64,000 bases of DNA from Dipodascopsis uninucleata var. uninucleata. Its lineage: Eukaryota > Ascomycota > Lipomycetes > Lipomycetales > Lipomycetaceae. The notes under the pieces are model-generated. The model had not been told where the DNA came from. It saw nothing but the letters and a program-made list of their open reading frames with translations, and searched no databases. The position numbers and the translations under genes are program-made. Positions 33,873-45,770 of this stretch are shown here, in pieces. The stretch covers positions 1 to 64,000 of the forward strand of contig JAJLTO010000011.1 of assembly GCA_030568195.1 (NCBI GenBank). The letters are read 5' to 3'. How positions within the stretch are numbered: position 1 is the first letter of the stretch; every line of letters starts with the position of its first letter.

Positions 33873-36189
33873 TTTACAATTTCAGTTCAAGCTTATAAAT
33901 GCGTATTTTCAATCTTGAGTCTCTCTCAACTATCAGTGCTATATGATTATAAAACTGAATAAGACTGCTGTGTGCGAGGATCATAATATATATATATTTG
34001 AATAACTTTAGTTGAGGTAAAAAATCCGAGAAAAAGTTCTTTGCAATTAAGCTCATTATCGAAATCCGATAAAAAGCTTAACCAAAAAAACAATCCTTAG
34101 CGCAATACACGACAGATTGTATAGCCATGCAAACTTCATCATTAGTTGTTCGATACACTTCTATGAGGGCCCAAATAGCATACTATCTAGCTAATGATAT
34201 AGACTGTTCCTATAGCCTTCTTTTTTTGTGAAATGCGATAGCTGTGGTAAACAGGTTACGCAGTCGCATTCACCGAGGTCCCAGAATTATATGCTACCAT
34301 TAAGCTTAACAAGAAACTTTAAAAACGGTTGTCTTCGCAAAACGTATGACAAACGAGAATTTGATCAAACAGGGCATCATAATTATCGAAAATGAGAGAC
34401 TTTAGTGCTGTAAAATCATTGATCTTCTATTAAGACTTTTTAAGTGTCATGAATATACGTGTTTTATGAAGATGTCAAATATCACGAGTCTTCGTGTTTG
34501 TAAATATATAACAATACGTCTCTCCAGGTTATTTTCCTTACATAGTTCCATTGCTACCCTCATTGGCATTACTTCGCTCGTTTAGACATGTGGTTTCTAG
34601 TAGGGATGTAACTGGGAACAGAAAACCAAATGCCCCAGTAGGAGTACTTTTTTAACATAGCAAAGGAAGATTGAGTAAATGAGATAACACGATGCCGTGT
34701 AACACTAGATGAACGCGTAATATTTCTCCACCCTACCAATTCATTATAAAATACCTCAATGATGCGGATTTCTTGATGATAGAATTGGTTATTTTTCCGA
34801 TCGAGTATGACTCAGAAAGCAAACAAAATATACAAAACACAAAATACAAAATGCATGGAGCCATTTAATATCTCAGCCATAATATCTTCACGGGCGCAGC
34901 AAAAAGAACTGTCATAAAAATCGTAATAAATACAAAAAAGAGTAACTTCCCAACGATATGGCTGTGCCTCTGATGGAAGCAATAGTTGTTGTATCCAGAC
35001 CTCTAGCGTGATGCAAATTAACGGAGATGAGGCATTTATTCCTTCTACGGTCATACATTAGCAGAACTGTCATAAAGCACGATTTGCTCTGTAGTGCCTC
35101 AGCATTGCTTCCACCTATAAGAGGAGCGCAATAGCGGTCAGTAAGGGTCGCAGTATGAAAGGCCCGTTAGAAGATCAAATATCAACATTCTACCTTAAAA
35201 TTCACCGCAATACAGGATTTAACTACGGCTAATACATGACATAACTGCGAACAAGGTCCCCATAAATGAGGTATTTGTACTATACGGAAAAGAATTTTAC
35301 AATAAGTTTACTAATGAAACTCCCAACTGCTCCAAGCCGCAGTTGTTGTCATTGCAATCAGATTTGCAAACAGCAATGATTTCGCAAGATATGGGTATGT
35401 AAAGGAGATGGTCAACTATACCGGTATTATATAATGATTGTATCTACTGCCGTAAACTGTTGGTGGGCATTCATATAAGTAAGCATGCTGGCAGCATACT
35501 ATTGTCTACCTTGATTCAACTAGGTAGCTATGTACGCAAGCTAAGGGTTCGGACGGTGCTATTTGCTGCTGATTCTTCCACAACCTCTCTCTCTCTTATA
35601 GCGACACTTACAAAACATCGTGGCCGAGTAGAGATGGGGCGAGGAATCATTGAAGCATAGGTTTATCGCGTTTGATAGGCAATAAAGCGGTGAGCAAAGA
35701 GTTTCTCGCAATTGAAATCGTTATAATAATAGAGTCATGCAATCGTATTTGTAGCTGGTCGATGCCATATATGCACTATCGCCAGTATTCTAAGTTCATG
35801 CAGCAGTTCTCTGCTCTGTATCATACCAAATAATGGATGTAAAGCATGAAGGATAGGAAAAAAACACCAATGAGAGCCCAGCTAGATTCTTAAGCCATGT
35901 ATTCACACTTCAGATCTATATACCTTGGAAGTTGCCTGAAGAAGTGAACCTAGAATAAAATCAGGACACTAACGATTCTGTCAGATATGTTCAAGTCGAA
36001 AGGTGATAACTTACAAAACAGAAGTTGAGATCAAGCACTGAATCAAATTTCGTCCTATTATCTGCTCTTAATTATAAACGATATAAATTTAGTTTAAGCA
36101 TAGTATTCATGTCATTCACAGATAATAAGGTCGGTTCCATTTGTGAAGCAGCGTAAGAGTCTCTAGTACGTCTTGCCAGTACGAATGGC
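33873..36189. other. intergenic, apparently decayed DNA
   Basis: About 2.3 kb with only short frames. A stretch near 34230-34260 reads KCDSCGKQVTQ in one frame but nothing around it supports a zinc-finger gene. Confidence 0.5.
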
Positions 36190-36790
36190 ATCGAGCTTTT
36201 GCTAACTATTTTGTTAAGTATGACTGTGCATCCGGAGGTGTTGAGATCGCTGACATTGGTATTCTTAATGACCCTGACTACGCAGGCCAGACCTATGCTT
36301 CAATGAATTCTGATGGCACTCAAACTGTCGACTCCCTATGCTAATATGAGACTATATAAACAAGATATATGCTCAATGTTGTTGCCAACGCTGAACAAAA
36401 TCTCTCTGTATCACCACCAATGGATATTCTACTTTCCCTTGTTATAAATTGACTACGGATCTGCACGGTTGTGTACTGAAATGTGCTACCTGGACGATGC
36501 GTTTATGGGAAGGGTAATGCTGTTGAAGATCTATATCTTGTTAACAAGATGTGGACTACCATTATTGATGCTTGTGCTTCCGCTTATATTTTCTGGCTTG
36601 TTATACAGTCCGATGCTAGCTCTGCTAGCTCTGCTTCACGACCAGACGATTTAGGTCTTCTCGCTTCTACACATTTGTTATTTTCTCTAGATTTGTACGT
36701 CCAGGGACAGTCTTATTCGTGTCTACTTCTTCCTCCTCTTATACCAAACCTGCTACTTTCTTGAATACAGACGGTAATCTTGCTGTTATT
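36190..36790 (+). pseudogene. remnant of an unidentified protein-coding gene
   Basis: Coding-like translation with codon use resembling intact genes survives in pieces, such as KYDCASGGVEIADIGILND (from 36215), QTYASMNSDGTQTVDS and KGNAVEDLYLVNKMWTTI. It is no longer an intact gene. I do not recognise the family. Cysteines and small polar residues would suit a secreted protein. A Ser/Ala-rich GCTAGCTCT repeat lies around 36612-36632. Confidence 0.35.
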
Positions 36791-38437
36791 GCAGTCAATA
36801 ATGGTCCAGCTACCGAAATCTACATGACTAGGAGATTAGTTTGTCACCCATAAACTGCCTACCACACTGATTTCAATCACAGCGTCAATGTTATTTTAGC
36901 AAAATGGAAACATGGACATACTTGGCCAACGTGACTGGACATTCCATGATTACCATAAAATTCGAATCAGAAGCAATACTAGGTTTCTATCCTCATTAGT
37001 GCTAATAGAGTAAATTAACAGCGTATTTATTTATGCGTAATAGAATCTGTTAATATGCTCATATCAATTTGTGGACTGTACGATATGTCCTTTGTTAATA
37101 ATATGTATATACTGAGTAAGCTACGCTCTACGATTTTACACTAGAATGTATTATCAATAAAAAAAATTTGGAACTTCTCTGATGATGCATCTTGCATACG
37201 CTCACGAAAATTAATTTGTCCCTGACTATAAATTAAAAGGTCAAAAGAGCTATCTAAGAATTCCGTAAATTAATTCTGAAATAATTGCGGCTTATATATT
37301 TAAGTTTATTTCACATGTTAATACAGTATTATAGAATATGATCTGATACGAACTTTGCAAGTAGGTAGCGTCATGATAACGAGATCGAACTAATAATAAG
37401 TTCCATCTCATAGTAATTAATTCTCAGAGTCAGCGTTTATATATAAACTGATTATTTCATAATCACCTGCTGTATATCCTTAGTAAGTTATATCGCTTGG
37501 CTATCACACAACCTACCATTACCAGCTATGCTCTGCATTAGTATGGATAGCAGTTCTTCCACTTTCACCCCCCTGAAAATTAAATGACTCTGTTAGCCTA
37601 CGCTGCTAGCCAGGTTTTCACCTGCTCTACCTATTAGCGAATAGGACCCTCTTTAGAATTAGCAAACACAGCGCACAAATTTCTAGTGATCGATCTGTAC
37701 AGTTTGCACATTTAGGAAAACATGCACCGATTCGATCGGTCGAAGTCGCATATATGCATCATATATGCATCTACTCCAAATAGAGCCAAGCAGTTTCATA
37801 TATCTCAAGTAAAAGTATTGTAGCTGTCCTCGTATCTATGCTATTTTCTATGAATCTCCAAGGATGTTATAAATGAAGTGTGCTAATGTGACCGGGACTT
37901 TTACTAATAAATGAGCCTCAGTGGTTATAGATGTCGATGGCATATACACCATTGAAGTTTATTATGGCTAGTACGCAAAAGAACGGAATAGCTCTGGCAT
38001 TCTACCTAAATATTTGGTTTAGAAATAAAAAGCATACTCTTTCAAATTGTCAAAAGTGAGCGGAATTAAAGTATGTTGTAGTATGAGATCAATGCTATTA
38101 CTATTAGTAAGACGACACAGAAGGCAGTTTGAAAGTAGGGTGGAAGTGGCAGTGGCACGAATTTGGTATACAGTGTTTGGTGTTTACGATGATGGCATCC
38201 CATAAGGTACAGTTTCTATTTCAGGATACCATTGTCTTGCAACTGAGTACACTTTTGTGGATTTTATGTATATAAATACTTCTGTAGCTGGTTTAATGTA
38301 CACGTGTATTTTCGAAAGAATCAGGTTGAACAGTTGATCAATGCGTATTTAAGTCCCAAGAAAACATAAAAAAATGGTTTGGAAAATAGGCATCACAGCA
38401 ACAGTCGACACAACTATCTGACAATAATCCACATACA
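36791..38437. other. intergenic DNA and lactonase promoter
   Basis: No gene is seen in 1.65 kb. An exact tandem duplication of CATATATGCAT lies at 37749-37770, and a TATATAAATA box at about 38270 sits 165 bp upstream of the lactonase start. Confidence 0.55.
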
Positions 38438-39601
38438 ATGGCATCGAAAATCCAGATTATTAATCCCATGAGCAATGCTATATTGCCTGGAATATATGAC
38501 AAAGGTGCAGAGGAGCCGTTATGGACTAAGGGTGTTTCAAATACGTGTACTATTCGTCATTCGACTGTGAACTATGCAATCACTGATGATCGTCGCCCCC
38601 TCCAGCCATTCGTTGTTTACCATAAGGACTTTTCAAAGATCCTCGGGCCGAACCCAAAATACAGAGTAGTAGCTGAAGAGTACGACTACCCATTTGCACA
38701 CGAGGCTGGCATTTGGATTCCTCGCACTAGAGAAGTGTTCTTTACCTCAAATCAGTTTTACACAAAAGAAGAGCCTGAAAATCACAGACAGATACGCATA
38801 TCAAAAATTAAAATCCCACTTGATCAAGATGCAGAACTTGAGAAGGAGATACTATCATATGAATGGTCTAATGTCTCGCCATCATCCAAAATATTCAGCG
38901 CTAATGGTGGTACTAACTATAAGGGCGGTATGCTCTTCTGCCAGCAAGGTCTTGGATCTGTGCCCGGCGCACTTGTCTACATGGATGCTGAGCCTCCGTA
39001 CAATAGCGAGCATGTCCTGAATAATTTCTACGGTAGACCATTTAACGCTCCGAATGACATTGTTGTACTCCCCGACGGTACTATATGGTTTACAGACCCC
39101 GACTACGCAATCTTACAGACTTTACGCAGATTCAAACGACTTCCGAATCAGGTCTATCGATATGATCCATCTAATGGTGCTGTTTGTGCAGTCGCAGATG
39201 GCTTCATTCGACCGAACGGAATCTGTTTCTCGCCTGACTGCAAAGTGTGCTATATAACAGATACTGCTGCCTATGATGCTAAAGGAACAGTTGATGATGC
39301 TGCTTCAAGTATATATGCTTTCGATGTTGTGAACAACAAGTTAATGAACAAGCGTCTATTTGCTTTTTCAGACAGCGCAGCTCCAGATGGAATAAAATGC
39401 GACAGTGCGGGAAACGTCTATTCCGGCTGTGGTGATGGTGTCCATGTCTGGAATCCAGACGGTTTTCTGATTGGAAAGATTCTTGCTCCTCAGGGTATCG
39501 CGAATTTAGTATTCACAGATCCGGGCTCTCTCATTATGTTCAATGAAAATCGCATTATAGAGATTCGATTCAATGCTACTGGTGCTCACCAACCAAATTA
39601 A
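38438..39601 (+). CDS. SMP-30/gluconolactonase-type lactonase
   Basis: A 387-residue beta-propeller hydrolase of the SMP-30/gluconolactonase/LRE-like family, which opens sugar lactones or related cyclic esters with a divalent metal. Likely metal ligands are Glu89 (AHEAG), Asn206 (FNAPNDIVV) and Asp317 (APDGIKCD), each in its family context; LPDGTIWFTDPDY (211-223) is the conserved strand after the Asn. There is no signal peptide, so the enzyme is probably cytosolic. The N-terminal 80 residues are longer than in bacterial members but normal for the fungal lactonohydrolase branch. The gene is intronless and complete. It would suit oxidative sugar catabolism, consistent with the polyol dehydrogenases elsewhere in the window; the actual substrate is unknown. 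Confidence 0.85.
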   Translation: MASKIQIINPMSNAILPGIYDKGAEEPLWTKGVSNTCTIRHSTVNYAITDDRRPLQPFVVYHKDFSKILGPNPKYRVVAEEYDYPFAHEAGIWIPRTREVFFTSNQFYTKEEPENHRQIRISKIKIPLDQDAELEKEILSYEWSNVSPSSKIFSANGGTNYKGGMLFCQQGLGSVPGALVYMDAEPPYNSEHVLNNFYGRPFNAPNDIVVLPDGTIWFTDPDYAILQTLRRFKRLPNQVYRYDPSNGAVCAVADGFIRPNGICFSPDCKVCYITDTAAYDAKGTVDDAASSIYAFDVVNNKLMNKRLFAFSDSAAPDGIKCDSAGNVYSGCGDGVHVWNPDGFLIGKILAPQGIANLVFTDPGSLIMFNENRIIEIRFNATGAHQPN

Positions 39602-41442
39602 TGAGAATGGTTCTATGATCGCTATACATCATTCTGTTGAACAACTGTCGACTGCTCTTATTGCAGAAAGTGATGAGTCTGCTGGCACTAACGACATTGT
39701 GCAGAATACTACATAATGACGAAATAGCTCGAAATCTATTACCAGGTGACGTTGACAGTGAAATATTCTGTGAATTCGAAATCTTAAGTCGGAAATTACT
39801 TATCTATGAATCCGTACCAAGAGAAATGCTAATTACTGTATATATTATATATATTGAACTTTATGGGAACTTCTATATATGCAAGATAGAATCCTACTCT
39901 TTGGCGTATATGCCCTTGAAATATCACAATAAATAGAAAGTCATCAGACTCTAAATAATCATGGATCTATTGAAATAATATCATTAAGAAGCTTCATTCA
40001 AAACTATTAGCACTAAATAGCAAAAGTGCACTGTTAGCAATTATAATGTGCCATGTTAATAGGGTAAATAAAGTGAGTTGAACAGACCGTCAGATGGTAA
40101 ATACTATATCTACGTAGAAGAGCCACTGGCAGAAAAGATTACTATTTAGCATCAGACATGTTATAGACTTTTCTCTTTATATGAGGAAGGCAGTAATTTG
40201 AGTAGAAGGGAACATAAGGATGCTGAATTAAGCATGGGTCCTTCATGGTGGTTCAAAGATTGACTACTAAAATGGTAACACATTCTTCTACAATTTCAGT
40301 GGTCTACTACCAGCCAAAGAGCGACTAAGGGTATCGCGAAAGTGTTGAGTAAATCCGCCATAAAGGTTTTCCCGAGACTGCAGCGAAGGATTGGCTAGAG
40401 CACGGGGAGATTTACGATAATCAAGATGTGTGGGATGTAATAGAGGACTCCAAAGCTTATAACGCCTAAGCTAGTCGCGGAGTGCTGAGTGGACTCAAAA
40501 AGTTTCTAAGCACTTGTGCTAGACGCTCCATACAAGACGAGCGGTACTTACGTTTATAGGCTTTTTTGAATACCTCTATACAAGAGAGATGAAACAACTA
40601 ATAATAATGAGCATTTTAGTTTTGCCCTGTACGCTAGACCTACAAGCGACTAGCTCCAGGGCGTATGCCTAAGCAATAAATGAATCAAGTACATGAGGAC
40701 GATAAGTCACCCTGAGGCTTGTAGCTGAGGACTGATACGTTGGTGGCTGCTCATATAGTGATGAATAATATAGCACTACTAGATGTACGTACTTGTAATT
40801 TACGGCATATCCTACCGGAAAGTACACTGCGATCGGGAGTGATATCGGTAACAACTAAAGAGACACGGAGAGGCCCTACCAGACAATAAAACGGTCAATG
40901 CTGACACTACCAGTGGGTCAGCTGTTATAAGATAGTCTCACTATTTTAATAGAGAGCTTGGGTCATCTAATTGGGTAGATAAAAAAGATCAGAGTGACAA
41001 AGACAATGCTAGCCGAATTGTACCCATAAGAGCCATGAGTCCGAGGCTCATCCTTTAATTCGTTAGCAAGAACCCTTGATAGAGCTCACGATTTCGCAAC
41101 TGGATGCCGAAACTAGCAGTTAAACTGGAAATGGTAAGAGGCAGTGGCTACTTCCTCCACAGAATGCAGCGAGAGCTTAATGCTATTAAAGTATTAGGAC
41201 GGCTATGACAAGGTTATTTAATGTACTTTAAAGTGTTCCGCCGAAAGCATACGAATCTTAAATCGCTAGCCTCGTAAGCAATTAAAAAGAAGAGGTCTTA
41301 AAGAAGAGCTCTTGAAGCACTGTTTAGTATCTTACGAGACGACAAGATTAATTCCAAGAATTGTGTTCATGGCATTACGGCATGCGACATCTTCCGCAAT
41401 ATATATTTTTATTTTTTTGATTTCAAGAGGCTTTACAAAAAC
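39602..41442. other. intergenic DNA, no gene seen
   Basis: 1.8 kb. A 99-codon frame at 39637-39936 just after the lactonase stop has no domain and looks fortuitous. The remainder shows only short broken frames. Confidence 0.55.
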
Positions 41443-41449
41443 TATATAA
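41443..41449 (+). promoter_or_regulatory. TATA box of the GH76 gene
   Basis: TATATAA 86 to 92 bp upstream of the ATG at 41535, in an otherwise mixed-sequence stretch, so more convincing than the AT tracts elsewhere. Confidence 0.6.
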
Positions 41450-41534
41450 GCCACCAGTCTGCTTTCGATGAGATACTGGACAGTTCTAGTATTTTAAGAC
41501 TATATTTTCTTACAAGTCGATCTCTAGAATCAAG

Positions 41535-42908
41535 ATGAAGCTCACCTGTACCTTTGCTATTGCTGCTGCGATTGCTGTCTTCGAAGCGTTCGTTGTTGTC
41601 CAGGCTGCTGCAATCAGTCCTTCACCTACCATCAGTTCATTGACTATAACTGCAGCGCCAATTCCTACGAAACTTGCTAAGAGAGATTGTGTTTTGACCG
41701 AATCTGAGACGTCATTCCCTCTCACGTCTAATATCTATGCTACTGCTACTGCTACAGCGTTGGCGGAAATGCAAACCGTTGGCGACTTCATTGTCAACCA
41801 CCACTTTAGTGGCGGTCTTCTCTGGGAAGACACTTCCTGCTCAGGAACTAGCGAAATCTCTTCTCTCTGGGATAAGGCTGTTATTGCTCGTGGTTTAGCT
41901 GGTGCTCATTATATTATCCCCGATACTTACTTGGATGAGCTCATTGAAGCATTTGACGATATTCGACGTCACTATAACAGTGACACCGGCGGTTATTCAG
42001 CAAGCACTGCTGGTGACGGCGATATCTATAGTGACGATGACGCTCAGGTTGCCGCTGCTCTTGCTATTGCTTATTGGACTACAGCCAATTCGACTTACCT
42101 TGAATGGCTCAGTGACTTGAACACCTACCTGGCTTCAGTTTGTAACTACGATGGATACGGATGCTACTGGCACAGAAATCAGGATTACATTGCTACCATC
42201 TCACAGCACGAAGTTGCAGTTGCTCTACTGTGGGAAGCTAAGTTGTCTGGCGATACTTCTCAAGTATCAACTGCTGAGGCTATCATGGACTGGTCCTTGA
42301 ATAACCTCAAGCATCCCGACAATTGGTACTATTACGACGGTTTGACTACGGGTGATAGTCCATCTGGAGCTACACTCAGTTATCACCAGGGAACCGCCAT
42401 TTCTGCCTATTCACTTCTTTTCGAGCTCACTGGAAACTGTACTTATCTTCAGTACGCATATGATGTAGGTCTCCAGACCTTAGACCGTGGTGATGGCTAT
42501 GAAACTCCAAGTAATCTTAATGGCTCCTACGCTGTCTGGGATAATGACTTGAAGTACGAGCACTTGCTCTTCCAAGGATATTCTGACTATCTTAGATACG
42601 CTGAGAGCCAAAGCGATTATGCTGCAGTTATTAAGGAGGAGCTTGAGTTCGAGGCCAGCTACCTTTACAATTGGTTGAGAGGATCTGATGGCATGTACAT
42701 AGGTAGTGTCTATGTGAGTGGTTCTGAATCATGTGATACATTCAATGCTCAGTTCAATGCTACTGTCGACTGTTCGCTTGATACCGGAATGTATTGCAAC
42801 TCTGATTCCAGCCAGGGATACAGCCGTGATGCACTCACCAGTGGTTCTGCAGGCGTTATCTGGTTCTCTCTGGCTGTTATTCGAAACTTGATTACAACCG
42901 TTCCTTAG
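41535..42908 (+). CDS. secreted GH76 endo-alpha-1,6-mannanase
   Basis: A 457-residue glycoside hydrolase family 76 protein (DFG5/DCW1 relatives), acting on alpha-1,6-mannan backbones of fungal cell walls. The signal peptide spans about residues 1-24 (TFAIAAAIAVFEAFVVVQAA). A short Ser/Thr/Pro propeptide ends in LAKR (47-50), a Kex2-type site. The catalytic Asp pair lies in DIYSDDDAQVA (163-173). The WYYYDGL and SYHQGTAISAYSLL segments are typical of the alpha6/alpha6 barrel. Several N-glycosylation sequons are present. Unlike DFG5 it has no C-terminal hydrophobic GPI-anchor signal, so it should be released or wall-trapped. The gene is intronless, with strong codon bias and higher GC than the region, suggesting high expression. 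Confidence 0.93.
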   Translation: MKLTCTFAIAAAIAVFEAFVVVQAAAISPSPTISSLTITAAPIPTKLAKRDCVLTESETSFPLTSNIYATATATALAEMQTVGDFIVNHHFSGGLLWEDTSCSGTSEISSLWDKAVIARGLAGAHYIIPDTYLDELIEAFDDIRRHYNSDTGGYSASTAGDGDIYSDDDAQVAAALAIAYWTTANSTYLEWLSDLNTYLASVCNYDGYGCYWHRNQDYIATISQHEVAVALLWEAKLSGDTSQVSTAEAIMDWSLNNLKHPDNWYYYDGLTTGDSPSGATLSYHQGTAISAYSLLFELTGNCTYLQYAYDVGLQTLDRGDGYETPSNLNGSYAVWDNDLKYEHLLFQGYSDYLRYAESQSDYAAVIKEELEFEASYLYNWLRGSDGMYIGSVYVSGSESCDTFNAQFNATVDCSLDTGMYCNSDSSQGYSRDALTSGSAGVIWFSLAVIRNLITTVP

Positions 42909-45689
42909 ACGCTGTTACTATAAATAAGTAGTAGGTAAACTTTACAGTTGCACCCTTCATGGCGCTTTCCTTGCTAACTTTATACGTTAGACTTAGGTCC
43001 CTGTTTGATATTGTTTCTCCTTGTGTCCGTTTGATTGCAGGTTTTTTAAATTATCTACGTTTTCTTTCTTCTTTTATATGCAGAAGCACAGACTTCAATT
43101 CAGCGCTGTCTAGTATGGCGTCTACATGTCGTTTATTTGCCTTCTGGAGGAGGGATGTGCCTGTAGATTGGTGTTTCTGTATTTGGAGGTTATATTCCGT
43201 AGTCTTCTGAAGAATTAGCTAATAGACTTTAATCTTAAATGAGTTAAATTGATCAAACCCATTATTACGTAATCTTTGGCATCAAATGAATTAGACCCTT
43301 ACAGTATATTGTCAGTAATCTAATGCTTCTCACAACACTACACAGGTCCATCGATATCACTCTGCCTACTTTGGTTAAGCAGGCATGCCATAACAATACA
43401 AGGCTATAGAATAATTGATGCTACTGGTCGCTTCACTGAGACTCATTGATGCTGTGAGGGGAGATGTTGCCACCGCCAAGAGTAAGACGTATTCTTGTAG
43501 CGCTGCCAGGTATTGTTGAGCTATTTAACCAGAGTAGTGATAGAGCACGAAATTTGTCTAGTATTGTAAGCAGCATAATATACTCATATCAGACTTCTCC
43601 AAATACATCAGAATGCCGCTGTTTATTCATCCAGTCTTGAAAATGAAGAGAGCGAAGTAGTAAACGACCGCGTGAAATGAGATCTGAGACCTTGCCAGAG
43701 CCTAAAAGTACGCGATGCCACTAACACACAGGAAGCAATACTAGTACTTATATGGTGGCTGATAGATATTATTAGTCACCAGGGTGATAAAATACGTTTT
43801 GCAAGAGTGGCTTACACAGAAAGACGCGTGTTAGAGTATGGAAAGAAATTGAATCGTAGTCACCTGTGACCTGGAGTTATGAACCTGCTGGTAACAAATC
43901 AAACCCGGTCCAAACCAAGTTTAATCCTTGCCTGGTTACCAATAGCCCAAAAAGGCGCAAAGTGAAAATCTCGCGTTTGTATAATATGGTTTTCAATGTG
44001 CCCTGTTATGAATATGAAGACCACTGTTAGTATTATTTACCACTCCATTTATAACTTCCTTTGTGCAATATCCAGCTGTTACTCTATAGTTACCCTGTCG
44101 TTCAGAGTGACCGATCACATAGCAAGTCACAAGAAATACCTGCTAAGGTTACAAAACAAGCAATCAAAGCTCATATACATTACGGTAGCAGAATAGATAC
44201 TACGATACTGCAATAATAACATCACCAGGTCCGACTAATTTCAAGCAGCATTCGGCTACTAGTTTGACCGAACGACAGCACAGGGTGAAAGAATGCCATT
44301 TAAATATATAGGGCTGACGGTAGTGCAAGAGCAAATGACTGTTAAAATGTATATAATAGTGTGAATTCTGTTCTTGTACGGTATAGATCCGGTCATACGA
44401 CACTCAACTAAGCCAAGTATCTCAAGCGAACATAGGCGCTCGACTTTTTCCATTCGACTGCATGCTAGTATACTATGTACCAAACATACGATTCGCTACT
44501 GATGTGGCTAGAAGAGCGCTACATGAAACTGATAACGACGAGATGCACGAAATCTCACTTTTCCAGTCGAGTGGTGTGAGGCGACAGGACGATTTCCGAC
44601 TGCAGTCCTAAGTACAGTAGCCGACTAACCGATATATAGGCATCAACAGCACAGCAGTGCAACATAGCCAGCAGTAACGATGAATTTGTCTAGACTCTCG
44701 TGTGCGCCGATAATCAACATGTTTTCGGCACGATAGAGCTGTGCACATGGTGCTGTTCGACGCCTGCTAGCGCTCGTTCGGACTGTACTTTCGTCAATTC
44801 CGTGGTTAGCCCTAGATTCACTAGTTTACTAGCATTTAAAAGGCTTTTTTGCGTCGTTGATGTATACTATAGTCGCCAGCTGAGACGTTTTTGCGTTCAA
44901 AGTCAAGATATTTGGGCTGCAACTTTCATTGGAATAAGAATTTTATGTTGTTTGATTGAACGAAATGCCAGCCCTAGTACTCCGCAGAACGCTTGTATTG
45001 TTTTAAGCAATCACGCTACGCAGGATAGAATCTAAATTAACGCAGATAGAGTCAGTAAGCTATATGCTTATGGTGTTAGCCAATGTGCAAATGGATATTC
45101 TAAGCGAAATATCGTTTACGATTTCGTCGACCACATTGGACAGTCATTTGAGTCTCACTGTTTTACAGTGTCTGAGAAAACAGTCTGTACGCATATAATT
45201 TTAGCACGTGTTCACAGGGCTCGTGGTTAGGTATTTTTACGTCGGAAATTGCTGACTCTAACCAAGTTTGACTTTGACGGAGCGGCTCTAAAAGCTTAAC
45301 GTGCTAATTCCATAATAAAAATTCGGCATGTAATTCATACACCTAACAGGGCAGTTCTTAAGACAAATAGAAGCAAAATTGAAGGACCAACCTAGTAATG
45401 TTCTTTTCTCTTTATCATATTAGCTCTCCTGTTCCGACTTCATTTGTCGCGCGCAATCGTTTCGGAAAGGTCAAAAAAACATATCGAGCCCAATCTTAAT
45501 TTAAACCACTCACTACTCCAGGCTCCCACTGCGTTCTAGTCCCTACGTTCAATTGTATTAGCACCCCGGTCTCGAACAGAAGCAAGAAATCGTGCTTACC
45601 GGGGATTCGTGTTGCAGCTTGACCCTCTGTCTAGAGCCACTAGAGTCACTAGCGCAGTTTGTGTCCTTCGCTTCTCCGTATCGCGCATG
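42909..45689. other. intergenic DNA, no gene seen
   Basis: 2.8 kb between the GH76 and multicopper oxidase genes. Frames of up to 111 codons lack domains. A CGTCAATTCC at about 44796 recalls a small-subunit rRNA site but its flanks do not align. Confidence 0.5.
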
Positions 45690-45700
45690 TATATATATAT
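45690..45700 (+). promoter_or_regulatory. TATA box of the multicopper oxidase gene
   Basis: TATATATATAT about 71 to 81 bp upstream of the ATG at 45771. Confidence 0.45.
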
Positions 45701-45770
45701 TAGCCGTGATTGTGACTGTTAGGCTGTTCTGCAGATATACATTCAATTATTACTGGTATCAAGTTCCGCG

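Noticed and set aside
37749-37770. Exact tandem copy of the 11-mer CATATATGCAT
   Set aside because: Too short and AT-rich to mean more than local slippage; not close to a start codon.
39637-39936. 99-codon frame just after the lactonase stop
   Set aside because: Ends in Tyr/Ile-rich AT-driven translation without a domain; likely 3' flank.
44690-45035. CGTCAATTCC resembling a conserved small-subunit rRNA site
   Set aside because: Flanking sequence does not align with 18S on either side when read by eye; a single 10-mer is expected by chance.
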